DNA from: Olavius sp. associated proteobacterium Delta 1 | GTDB taxonomy: Bacteria; Desulfobacterota; Desulfobacteria; Desulfobacterales; JAFDCJ01 | Direction: 5' to 3' | Length of the DNA: 32,770 nucleotides | NCBI GenBank assembly: GCA_902749685.1 | Contig: CACVKW010001015.1 | Span: 1 to 32,770, forward strand | In this document: positions 1 to 7,405 of the stretch, piece after piece | Position numbering within the stretch: position 1 is the first letter of the stretch | Layout of the letters: each line of letters begins with the position of its first letter | Notes under the pieces: generated by a model | What the model saw: the letters and a program-made list of their open reading frames with translations, nothing else | The model's database searches: none | Told to the model about the DNA's origin: nothing | Made by a program: the position numbers and the translations under genes

Positions 1-2715
1 AGATTTTTTTATTCGTTGTAATATAAGCAAGTTAGAGCAATAATTAGCATAACTCGCATAATTCCTGAAATTTCTTTTTACAAGTGCGAAATGTAAGCTG
101 TATTCTACAGAGGATAGTTCCCTTCTTTTTAGCAGACTCAGTAATTGATCAACCGCTTCAGCCGTACCCAGCTTACCCAGGACCTTAATGACATCTACAA
201 TTAGATACGGTTTAGAGATCTCCATCATCGAGCTGAATTCTTCAGTTGAAAGACACTTCTTGATTTTTGCGATAGCCGCTATAGCGTGCATGCGGGTGAA
301 CTCAAGATCATCCTCAATAAATGGCACTAACGAATCAACAGCTCTTTTATCCTCAAGACAGCCCAATGCACGTATAGTGTGTAATTCTATGAGAGAGTTT
401 GGATGCCCTAATAAGGATATCAAGGGATCAACAGCCCTTTTATCCCCGAGTCTTGCTAACATCTGGATGATCCTTTTCAGGATGTCTAAGCTGGTGTCCT
501 CTTTTTCCAGGAGCGATATCAGATAATCGACAATCCCCGGACTCCCTGCGCTTTCCAAAGCACCTATAAGAAGCCCTTTCGCATTGTTGTCATCTTCATT
601 CGCTATCAAAGGTATAAGATATTCGGAAACATTCTTGCCCTCGATTGAGCCCAAGGCCTGTGCGGCAGTGAGTATGGGATCAATATATTGTATTGAGAAG
701 GAATGGTTTATATTCTCATTCGCTTCCACCGATTCCATGCTTCCAAGGATTTTTATGGTCTTAAGCTTGTCTGAAAAAGCATGATGCTTTGATTCTAAGC
801 GAGAGATAAGATGTTCAATGGTCTTTTCACGTTCATATCTTCCCAGAAACCTGATAACAAACTTATTGTATGGCATATCGTCTTTTGTAATCAGCGGGAG
901 CATGAAGTCGATAGCTTCCTGCCCTCTGATGTTCCAGAATGCTTCAACCTTCAATTGTTCATTTGCGTATAAAGGCATTATTTTTTCGATTATATATCTT
1001 CTATAACGGGATTCTACTGCACCGGCCAGCCTGGCTGCGAGCATCCTATCAACTTCGATAGACAGGTCAATTATCCTTTCTATGAAAGCTCTATCATTGC
1101 AAAGGCCAAGCATTATGGCTAAAGGCTCAGTCCATTTTGTATAATTCAGGAAATAGCTTTTTATCTCATCGTCTTTTTTCGGAGGCAGATATCCCAACAG
1201 GTATTCGGCAGCGAAATATTCCTGTATCATCTGGTGATTGAACTCAATCTTCCCGTCCAGATGGCCCACGATATGGTGAAAGTCGATAAGATTCCTAAGA
1301 ATTTGTTTTGCTCCGGAATCATCAGAAAAAGTCATTTCAGATATTATTTTTATCGCTTTCTTTCCGTTTAAAAGTAACTGCGGATTCTTGAGATCGACGC
1401 CCTTGGTCATCCTGAATGCAATGCGCTGCAATATTGCCTGCCATCTTTCCTTTTCGTCTTGCGTGACATTCACAGCCTTTTTTAATGAATGGACCAGTAT
1501 TTCGATATATTGGCGGATTGCTTTTCCAAGGCTGGATAGATCGAGGGATTTCCCGCCTGCTTCATAAGCTTTGATAAGCATGTACAAGAACAGGGGGTTT
1601 CTTGCTAATCCTTCATGCCTAAAGTCTAATTTATTGATAAAATCCGTATGCCTTGACAACATTTTTTTGGCATATTGTCTGATCTGCCGGTCTGTGAGAG
1701 GAAGCAGCTCAAGCCTTCGGTTGATCCTCAGGCCTCCGCCCTTGCTGAATGGCCTGGTTGTGAAAATCATCGGCACATCAGGATTACCTTCAATAAAATT
1801 TGAGAGGATATCGAGGGTTTCTTGTGATGGTGCTTCATTGATCCCATCAAACAGATAGATGAATCTCTTGGATTTTATCAGGTGATCGACCTCATCCCTG
1901 CTGAAATCAATCTGATAGGATTCAAGGGTCTTGAGAATCAAATCCTCGATAGATGTCCTGAAATATTTCAGGCTTATAAGGATTGGGATCGGAAGAGCCT
2001 GATCGCGTTGCCCCTTTTGCGCACTTCGCAGCAGGAATCTGTGAAGCGCTGTAGTTTTTCCTGAACCCGGCTTACCTATGAGCAAAACATGTTCTTTGGA
2101 AAATCTTTCAAGCCCTTCGATGACTGTCATCTTCAATTCTTTGTTCTCTGGATTGAAAGCGTCAGCCATAAGATCCTGCAAAACAAGGGGATCTTTCTCT
2201 ATATCATATTCAATCGTGTTATTTACTGTCACATCGGTCAGGATGAATTTCTTTGAATAGTATTCTGAAGTTTTTGCGCAAACATTTTCGATGTAAATAT
2301 CTATCTTTGAAGCGATTTTTTTCTGACAATCTTTAAAGTCAAGCCCTTCATCAAGCCTGGATTTTATCGCCAGATAATCTTTACCGTCAAATTTGACTCT
2401 GAGGCGGTACGCATTTCCATTCTTTTCAATCCAGAAACTTGACCCATTTTTGCCTCGATATTGGCCAAGGATCTGGTTGTTGATTCTCCTTTGCGTATAC
2501 CTTTGGGCTGTTTCGACATATCTCTTTTTGCTCACAGCAGTATTTTTCAGGAGTTGACTTGCGGTAAGATACTCCCCAGGGTCGTTCCTAAATGCCTCAT
2601 AAAGGATTTCAATTATCGGTCTCAATGACCCTTTGGAATTGAACTCAGCGTTCAATAACGCCTGATATTCCTTATCGATTTTCTCGCCAATAGATTTCAG
2701 AGCCTTTGGTTTCAT
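1..2715 (-). CDS. wHTH-NACHT-HEAT STAND NTPase (3' end outside window)
   Basis: At least 905 codons are open from ATG 2715 (ribosome site GGGGAGG about 6 nt upstream) to the window edge without a stop. Residues about 30-110 look like a winged helix. The NACHT NTPase follows, with Walker A GKPGSGKTT at 214-222, Walker B IYLFDGINE at 286-294 and the sensor FTTRP at 318-322. The last 250 or so residues are HEAT-like repeats with recurring LGxLEDKRAVDxL units, typical of a ligand-sensing arm. NACHT proteins are STAND switches; many bacterial ones sense phage and trigger abortive responses, but others are regulators. It faces away from the ubiquitin-like operon across 257 bp and may share control with it. 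An anti-phage role is inference; the fold assignment is firm. The C-terminus is missing. Confidence 0.9.
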   Translation of the reverse strand, partial: MKPKALKSIGEKIDKEYQALLNAEFNSKGSLRPIIEILYEAFRNDPGEYLTASQLLKNTAVSKKRYVETAQRYTQRRINNQILGQYRGKNGSSFWIEKNGNAYRLRVKFDGKDYLAIKSRLDEGLDFKDCQKKIASKIDIYIENVCAKTSEYYSKKFILTDVTVNNTIEYDIEKDPLVLQDLMADAFNPENKELKMTVIEGLERFSKEHVLLIGKPGSGKTTALHRFLLRSAQKGQRDQALPIPILISLKYFRTSIEDLILKTLESYQIDFSRDEVDHLIKSKRFIYLFDGINEAPSQETLDILSNFIEGNPDVPMIFTTRPFSKGGGLRINRRLELLPLTDRQIRQYAKKMLSRHTDFINKLDFRHEGLARNPLFLYMLIKAYEAGGKSLDLSSLGKAIRQYIEILVHSLKKAVNVTQDEKERWQAILQRIAFRMTKGVDLKNPQLLLNGKKAIKIISEMTFSDDSGAKQILRNLIDFHHIVGHLDGKIEFNHQMIQEYFAAEYLLGYLPPKKDDEIKSYFLNYTKWTEPLAIMLGLCNDRAFIERIIDLSIEVDRMLAARLAGAVESRYRRYIIEKIMPLYANEQLKVEAFWNIRGQEAIDFMLPLITKDDMPYNKFVIRFLGRYEREKTIEHLISRLESKHHAFSDKLKTIKILGSMESVEANENINHSFSIQYIDPILTAAQALGSIEGKNVSEYLIPLIANEDDNNAKGLLIGALESAGSPGIVDYLISLLEKEDTSLDILKRIIQMLARLGDKRAVDPLISLLGHPNSLIELHTIRALGCLEDKRAVDSLVPFIEDDLEFTRMHAIAAIAKIKKCLSTEEFSSMMEISKPYLIVDVIKVLGKLGTAEAVDQLLSLLKRRELSSVEYSLHFALVKRNFRNYASYANYCSNLLILQRIKKS

Positions 2716-2972
2716 GATTATCCAGTCCTCCCCATCTATAATCGGCCAATTCACCCGCATCCATTAGTCTGTGAATCCTTGGACATTACAAATCCGGACA
2801 ATCAACAGGCTGTATTGATATTAATTATTATAAATACAGCATGTTATCAACTTACAAATTTTCGGACAGACCTGTAACAGAATCAATGCGTATTATGGAT
2901 ACCAAGGTATAAATCTAAATATCAGGCTATCAGGCAAAAATCTTAAAATCCAAAAGGAGAAAGGAGCTCAAA
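2716..2972. promoter_or_regulatory. Divergent intergenic region with repeated operator-like motif
   Basis: This 257-bp AT-rich spacer must hold the promoters for the NACHT gene (leftward) and the ubiquitin-like operon (rightward). Two directly repeated boxes stand out: TTACAAATCCGGACA at 2786-2800 and TTACAAATTTTCGGACA at 2852-2868, 66 bp apart. Between them is an inverted repeat with arms GCTGTATT (2809-2816) and AATACAGC (2833-2840) around an AT-rich centre. Such a pattern fits a binding site for a regulator controlling both directions. No regulator gene stands alone nearby; the winged-helix domains in the NACHT protein and in the 7402-8187 product are candidates. I could not assign a convincing -35/-10 pair. 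Confidence 0.5.
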
Positions 2973-3203
2973 ATGAATCAAAAGAATGACCTAAAGACAG
3001 CCATCCACGACGTCAAAATCATCACCGCAAGCTATCAGGAAAAGGATAAGAGAAGCGCGTTGCTGTTGGAAAAACTGAAAATTCTAGAAATGGAGCTTTT
3101 GGACCAGTTTTACACGCTCACTACCAAGCCTGCTGCAAAAAAAGCCCCTGCAAAAAAATCAATCAACAAGCACCTGAGCGACAATGGCCCAGGGCAAATA
3201 TGA
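2973..3203 (+). CDS. Small coiled-coil protein with Lys/Ala/Pro tail
   Basis: This is the first gene of the operon: 76 codons, strong ribosome site AAAGGAG about 8 nt before ATG 2973. Residues 1-50 are predicted to be helical with heptad-like leucines (LLLEKLKILEMELLDQF). Residues 51-63 are a basic low-complexity tail rich in Lys, Ala and Pro (TKPAAKKAPAKKS), resembling histone H1-like nucleic-acid-binding tails. I do not recognise a family. Its place directly before the ubiquitin-like gene suggests it is either a DNA-associated protein or a lysine-rich target of the modifier. Both are speculation. Confidence 0.75.
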   Translation: MNQKNDLKTAIHDVKIITASYQEKDKRSALLLEKLKILEMELLDQFYTLTTKPAAKKAPAKKSINKHLSDNGPGQI

Positions 3204-3224
3204 TCCAGAAAAGGAGGAAAACCA

Positions 3225-3458
3225 ATGGCATTCAGGAAAATCTTGAAAGAGATCATGGTTAACGACAGGGCAGTGACCGTACCTGAACAGGTAAAGGCAG
3301 GAGATTTAGTCCTGTCTGCTGGAAAGGACCCCTACAAGAATGATCTGGTTCTGTCAAATCTCGATGGGACCGTCGATCTTTATCCCTCGAACGCCCTTAT
3401 TAAGGTAAGGGATAATGCTGAGTTTGAAACACAGCTTTCGAGTAGGAATGGCAGCTAA
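3225..3458 (+). CDS. Ubiquitin-like protein, multiubiquitin-type single domain
   Basis: This 77-residue protein has a strong ribosome site (AAAGGAGG before ATG 3225). The order of elements matches the beta-grasp multiubiquitin family: a first strand pair IMVNDRAVTVP (10-20), a short helix ending in the characteristic AGKDP turn (32-36), a strand LVLSNLDG (41-48), and a final strand ending near an aromatic residue (F68). The C-terminus is Arg-Asn-Gly-Ser, so one glycine lies one residue from the end; the JAB domain encoded two genes downstream could expose it by removing serine. There is no Gly-Gly. The neighbours (E2-like, JAB-E1) support the assignment more than sequence alone does. It could instead be a non-conjugated beta-grasp adaptor. 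Confidence 0.72.
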   Translation: MAFRKILKEIMVNDRAVTVPEQVKAGDLVLSAGKDPYKNDLVLSNLDGTVDLYPSNALIKVRDNAEFETQLSSRNGS

Positions 3459-3469
3459 TCATAAAGGAG

Positions 3470-3493
3470 GGGCTGGAAGGTCTCTTCCAGCCC
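3470..3493 (+). promoter_or_regulatory. Perfect hairpin inside the operon, between UBL and E2-like genes
   Basis: The arms GGGCTGGAAG (3470-3479) and CTTCCAGCCC (3484-3493) pair perfectly around a GTCT loop. It sits in the 52-nt gap before the E2-like gene and ends 7 nt before that gene's AAGGAGG. There is no T-run after it, so it is not a standard terminator. A likely role is mRNA processing or 3' protection, which would give more of the small ubiquitin-like protein than of the enzymes. This is inference. Confidence 0.6.
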
Positions 3494-3510
3494 TATAATA
3501 AGGAGGCGAA

Positions 3511-3918
3511 ATGGTTAAGCAATGGTATTTGCAGAACATGGCGATACTCAGAAGAGTCTTCGGAAAAGTTGACTTTGATGAAGACAGTTTTCGTTGGGTC
3601 ATTCTGCACTCATTTAGTCTACCCCCATTCTACCATCAGAGAAAGACAGTATTATTGATCGAGACCCCAGGCCCGCACATCAACAATCCCAAGGCTTTCA
3701 ATTTCTATGCAGATAAAGGCCTTTCCAGGTCAGACATGACCGTTTTTGAGCACATATACGAGGATAGCCGCTATAACCATTATTCAGATTACGGCCTTGC
3801 GAGATTGTCCTTGCACCTGGAAATATTCCAACCATCGTCTGACGTGATTAGCGGCGATACCCTGCTAGATGTGACGCAAAATGTGTACAACTTTTTTGCC
3901 CTCAGGAAAGGACTGTGA
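3511..3918 (+). CDS. Prokaryotic E2-like protein (E2 family E type), no cysteine
   Basis: This 135-residue protein follows AAGGAGG. The core LPPFYHQRKTVLLIETP (37-53) and the later LSLHLEIFQPSSD (99-111) fit the pattern of the bacterial E2/UBC-superfamily group called Prok-E2_E, which is usually found with multiubiquitin and JAB-E1 genes: a hydrophobic strand pair with prolines, then a conserved histidine (H102), a 'xxPxxD' segment and a C-terminal helix. The protein contains no cysteine at all, so it cannot form a classic E2 thioester. It may be a scaffold that brings modifier and enzyme together, or transfer may be direct from the E1. The family call is moderate; the cassette context strengthens it. 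Its stop codon overlaps the region of the next start. Confidence 0.65.
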   Translation: MVKQWYLQNMAILRRVFGKVDFDEDSFRWVILHSFSLPPFYHQRKTVLLIETPGPHINNPKAFNFYADKGLSRSDMTVFEHIYEDSRYNHYSDYGLARLSLHLEIFQPSSDVISGDTLLDVTQNVYNFFALRKGL

Positions 3919-3920
3919 AA

Positions 3921-5333
3921 ATGAAAATAAAATTCCCTGAAGAAGTCTTTGAAGACTTGAAGAAGGAATTGGAATGGGACGGCAAGGAGAAAGCTGCGTT
4001 CCTGCTCTGCCATAGATCTTCGTCCAATAATAATGTCAGCCTTCTTGTCCACGAAATACTTGTCCCGGAAGAGCCTGATTACGTGGTTCGCAGCCATAGC
4101 ATCTGTGAGGTCAGAAAGTCTTTCATCAACAGAGTCTATAAAGGTGCAATTGAAACCCAATCCGATGTCATCAAGGTACATACCCATCCTCCTGGCTTCC
4201 CGGCAATATTTAGCCCCATAGATGAATCGCACGAACCCAAATTCATCAGGCATATCGATTCCAAGATAGAAGGGATGGAACACGCGTCGCTAGTGTTCAG
4301 CAGCGCTTTTGATTCTGTCGACGGATGGCACTACGAACCTGATTCTGACGAATTTCTGCCTGTTGAGAAAGTATCTATCATAAGAAAAGATAGCCTTGAG
4401 ATTCTTTTACCTTTCAGGAGCCAGCTCAGCGGCAAAGCCCTTGATCCAGCGCTTGATAGGACAGCCTTAGCATTCGGAGAAGGCAGAGTGAAAAAGAACG
4501 GCTGTCTTGATATCGGTGTCATAGGCGCTGGCGGACTCGGCAGTGCTATAATCGAGCTTATCGCACGGGACCGGCCAAAATCTGTTCTTATAAGCGATCC
4601 TGACGTTATCGAACTCACGAACCTGAACCGTCTCGTAGGCGCGACACAAGAGGACATCGGAAGGAACAAGGCGGAATTTTACGCTGAATACGTCAAGACC
4701 ATTTCCCCAGATACTGAGGTGAAAGCCTATCGGAGTTCATTCTATGAACCTGCTGTCCAGAAAGAATTGACCCAGACTGATTTCACTTTCGGCTGCGTGG
4801 ACTCAGGCGCACGGCATGCCATCAACCAGCAATGCTCAGCCCACATGATACCGTATTTCGATCTCGGCGCGATGATCCAAAGCAAAGATGGAAACACTGT
4901 CTTCATCGGCGGCCAGGTATTTTCTGTCGTACCAGGAAAACATGTCTGCCTCTCCTGCTCAGGGGTTTTTGACAGCCTTTTATCTGATTACCTCACACCT
5001 CAAGATAGAGTGGCGAATGCTGCGCAGGGATATATCGACGGCGATAATACCATCAATAGCCCGCTTGTAGCTCACCTTGATTTCTTCATCGCAAGCCTCG
5101 GATACTATGAGGCCCTCAAGTATGTGGTGGGACTTCCGGGAACACAATCATTCAAGGTCTATTTCGACCAGCTTAACGACAAGATATCCAGATCCAACTG
5201 CAAGACAGAAAAATGCCTTGTCTGCCGAGAAGACGGCTTTCTTGGCAAGGGGGACAAGGTGCCATTTTTGTACCCGGATGACGGGAAAGTAAACAATAAA
5301 ATATTAACGCTCCTTGAAGCGGGTAAGACATAG
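3921..5333 (+). CDS. JAB isopeptidase - ThiF/E1 activating enzyme fusion
   Basis: ATG 3921 is preferred (AAAGGA 8 nt upstream); an in-frame GTG at 3915 that overlaps the previous stop is possible. Residues 1-140 form a JAB/MPN metalloprotease with the JAMM residues E23, H87-T-H89, S98 and D101. Residues about 190-330 form a Rossmann adenylating domain with GAGGLG (202-207), a DPD acidic pair (226-228), the NLNR signature (235-238 region) and a CVDS segment (292-295). Two Cys pairs (343/346 and 432/435) match the zinc ribbon of ThiF/MoeB/E1 enzymes. JAB-E1 fusions are known from prokaryotic ubiquitin-like operons: JAB would trim the modifier's C-terminus or remove it from targets and E1 would adenylate it with ATP. 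No catalytic thioester cysteine is obvious. Cytoplasmic. Confidence 0.93.
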   Translation: MKIKFPEEVFEDLKKELEWDGKEKAAFLLCHRSSSNNNVSLLVHEILVPEEPDYVVRSHSICEVRKSFINRVYKGAIETQSDVIKVHTHPPGFPAIFSPIDESHEPKFIRHIDSKIEGMEHASLVFSSAFDSVDGWHYEPDSDEFLPVEKVSIIRKDSLEILLPFRSQLSGKALDPALDRTALAFGEGRVKKNGCLDIGVIGAGGLGSAIIELIARDRPKSVLISDPDVIELTNLNRLVGATQEDIGRNKAEFYAEYVKTISPDTEVKAYRSSFYEPAVQKELTQTDFTFGCVDSGARHAINQQCSAHMIPYFDLGAMIQSKDGNTVFIGGQVFSVVPGKHVCLSCSGVFDSLLSDYLTPQDRVANAAQGYIDGDNTINSPLVAHLDFFIASLGYYEALKYVVGLPGTQSFKVYFDQLNDKISRSNCKTEKCLVCREDGFLGKGDKVPFLYPDDGKVNNKILTLLEAGKT

Positions 5334-5341
5334 GAGGAATC

Positions 5342-5821
5342 ATGGACGATCTGAATAATTTCCTACGCACTTATTTTGGCGGACAGGGTGCTGATCCTTT
5401 CGGCAGACAGCAGGAGGATGGTCCTACTACCCTGAGCGAGAAAAAGAAACGCTTCATCCTGTCCAAGCTCAATCAGGAATCAAGAGAACATCTCTTCGAG
5501 CAGAACACGAGGACATTCATCGACCATGAAGGCCCGAAAGTCATCGAGACATCCACAGTCTATATCGCCGGTTGCGGCCACCTGATCGGGCTTAACGATA
5601 AAAACATCCCGTCGGGTGTCTGTTCGGTGTGCGAGCAATTGATCTGCTCTGAGTGCTCATCCACCCGTTGCAAGAAATGCAATTCCATTATCTGCAAGGA
5701 ATGCTCGTCTGACATTGATAACGACATTCTTTGCAATAAATGCAGGTCGTCATATCTCAGGAAGAAATACGCTTCTTCAGTGGTAAAGACGATCCACGAC
5801 CTTCTATCATGGGAGTTCTAA
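5342..5821 (+). CDS. Cys-rich RING/zinc-ribbon-like protein, candidate E3 or adaptor
   Basis: This is a 159-residue protein whose ribosome site AGGAGG overlaps the preceding TAG stop. Residues 1-70 are polar and without recognised fold. Residues 78-134 hold Cys78-x-His80 and five CxxC pairs (94/97, 102/105, 110/113, 118/121, 131/134), enough ligands for at least two, probably three zinc ions, in a RING, B-box or treble-clef-like array. A helical tail ends in LLSWEF. RING-like and other treble-clef domains accompany some bacterial ubiquitin-like operons, where an E3-like role has been proposed. Here position directly behind JAB-E1 supports such a role, but a nucleic-acid-binding zinc ribbon cannot be excluded. 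Confidence 0.75.
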   Translation: MDDLNNFLRTYFGGQGADPFGRQQEDGPTTLSEKKKRFILSKLNQESREHLFEQNTRTFIDHEGPKVIETSTVYIAGCGHLIGLNDKNIPSGVCSVCEQLICSECSSTRCKKCNSIICKECSSDIDNDILCNKCRSSYLRKKYASSVVKTIHDLLSWEF

Positions 5822-5825
5822 AGCC

Positions 5826-7169
5826 ATGTCTGACATAAATCAAAATTGGTCGCCTTGGAAAGCCGCTCAGGACAGCCAGGAAATTGAGCGTCAGCTCATG
5901 GGTATATTGCATGCTGCCTCGGCTGCCAAGCTCACCAACGACAAAAAATTCATGAAGCTCATCATACCTGCGATGATCAACCATGACCCTGACCTGGTGG
6001 CTGCCTTGAAACAGCATGTTGACCAAAAGATATTCATGAAGCAGCTCGACAACGTGCCTTTTGAACAGCCCTCAGACAATGCATCCATGATCAGGTCCAA
6101 GGAGACGCCTATTATAATAGGTATGATCCGAAGTGATGAGGCAAGACCTTTCATCTATGGCATAGATAACTTCAACCAGCATGTGTTGGTCCTTGGAGGC
6201 AGCGGGGTCGGCAAGACCGTACTCCTATCCTCTCTAAGCCTTCAAATCATGCGATTCACGCCGGTCATTTATTTTGACCATCAAAAGCAGGATTACCGGC
6301 ACATGAAACGGTTCAAGTGCGCAAGGGATCTCCTCGTCGTCAAGCCCCAGAACCTGCCGGTGAATTTCCTTCAACCGCCGAAAGGTGTGAACATTCAGAA
6401 CTGGATTGTCACTTTCGTCACCACATTCTGCAAATATAATGACCTGCTCTCAGGCTCTGAAGGATTCCTGATCAAGACCATGTGCTCGCTTTATGAAGAT
6501 TTCGGGATCTTCAACGGCAAAGATACCTATCCCACGCTTTCAGACTTGTTCAGAAAGATAGACCATTCCAACGTTAAGGGCAACAGCCGGACATCACGAT
6601 TCAAGGAATCGATCCTCAACCGACTTGAGGCATATCTTGCGCTCACTGGCGATGCTTCAGAATTTTCAAAGGGTGTCCCAACCGAATGGATAGCCAAGAA
6701 GAATATCGTTTTTGAGCTCGCAGGCCTGACTGAGCATACATCAAGATTCTATGCAGCCATGATCCTTCAAGGGCTGTTCAATTCCCGTATCGCTTCAGGG
6801 ACAAGAGGCAACATCATCAGGAATTTCGTTGTCGCAGATGAATGCAAATACCTAACACCGCCGGGATACAATCCGAACCTTTCGTTCTCGCCCCTGACGA
6901 CACTCCTTTCCCAGGCGCGAGAATCAGGAATTGGTATGGTGCTCGCTGACCAGACAGCTCAGCTTGAACCCTCAGTGTTTGTCAATACAAAATGCAAAAT
7001 CTGCTTCAGGCTCGGCGATGGCGCTGATATCGGGAAAGCCGCTCGTTCCTTGTCGCTTAGCGAGGAGCAGAAGGATTACATACCAAAGCTTGATACAGGG
7101 GAGTGCATCGTGCGCATCCCAGGCGAAGACCCTTTTTTAATCGAAACCCTACCCATAAACATCGAATAG
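5826..7169 (+). CDS. HerA/VirD4-type P-loop ATPase
   Basis: This 447-residue ATPase starts 4 nt after the previous stop. Walker A GGSGVGKT is at 124-131, Walker B VVADE at 335-339, and a sensor LADQTAQ at 373-379. The C-terminal segment after the sensor (NTKCKICFRLGD, then a SLSEEQKDYIPKL region and GECIVRIPG) matches the closing part of TraC/TraG/HerA-family ATPases that pump DNA or proteins as hexamers. There is no membrane anchor, so the two-helix protein encoded immediately downstream may provide one. In an element without other transfer genes it could drive DNA transfer or partition. Alternatively it could work as the effector ATPase of a defence system. Family call is firm, role is inferred. 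Confidence 0.85.
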   Translation: MSDINQNWSPWKAAQDSQEIERQLMGILHAASAAKLTNDKKFMKLIIPAMINHDPDLVAALKQHVDQKIFMKQLDNVPFEQPSDNASMIRSKETPIIIGMIRSDEARPFIYGIDNFNQHVLVLGGSGVGKTVLLSSLSLQIMRFTPVIYFDHQKQDYRHMKRFKCARDLLVVKPQNLPVNFLQPPKGVNIQNWIVTFVTTFCKYNDLLSGSEGFLIKTMCSLYEDFGIFNGKDTYPTLSDLFRKIDHSNVKGNSRTSRFKESILNRLEAYLALTGDASEFSKGVPTEWIAKKNIVFELAGLTEHTSRFYAAMILQGLFNSRIASGTRGNIIRNFVVADECKYLTPPGYNPNLSFSPLTTLLSQARESGIGMVLADQTAQLEPSVFVNTKCKICFRLGDGADIGKAARSLSLSEEQKDYIPKLDTGECIVRIPGEDPFLIETLPINIE

Positions 7170-7177
7170 GAGGAGCG

Positions 7178-7405
7178 ATGAACGTCTATCGTCTCGTAGC
7201 ATTGATTATCGTCATTGTCGTCACAGTTCATGTCTTTGACGCAAAGGAGGCTGTGACTGAATTCCTGAACAGGATCTTTGATATCCCACAGTTCAACTCA
7301 CATGGATCTAACGAGCCTCTTTTCAAGCTCTGCGTCAGGATCATCTATCTAATCACGATTGTAGGTGTCATAAAACTTATCGTAGGGAGAGATAAATCAG
7401 AATGA
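7178..7405 (+). CDS. Two-helix small membrane protein
   Basis: The start at ATG 7178 is set by the ribosome site AGGAGGAGC, again embedded in the preceding TAG stop; the reading frame is open 75 nt further upstream but that part lies inside the ATPase gene. The 75-residue protein has one hydrophobic helix at residues about 4-20 (YRLVALIIVIVVTVHVF) and another at about 51-68 (IIYLITIVGVIKLIV), separated by a polar loop. No family is recognised. Its place between the ATPase and a DNA-related gene, with a 4-nt ATGA overlap to the latter, suggests a membrane anchor for the ATPase. Confidence 0.75.
   Translation: MNVYRLVALIIVIVVTVHVFDAKEAVTEFLNRIFDIPQFNSHGSNEPLFKLCVRIIYLITIVGVIKLIVGRDKSE

Noticed and set aside
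188..2260. Several plus-strand open frames of 60-112 codons
   Set aside because: They are shadows of the NACHT gene, whose minus-strand frame is open throughout.
3494..3499. TATAAT before the E2-like gene
   Set aside because: It is 1 nt from the AAGGAGG ribosome site, so a transcript start would fall in or after the site; no -35 fits because the hairpin occupies that place.
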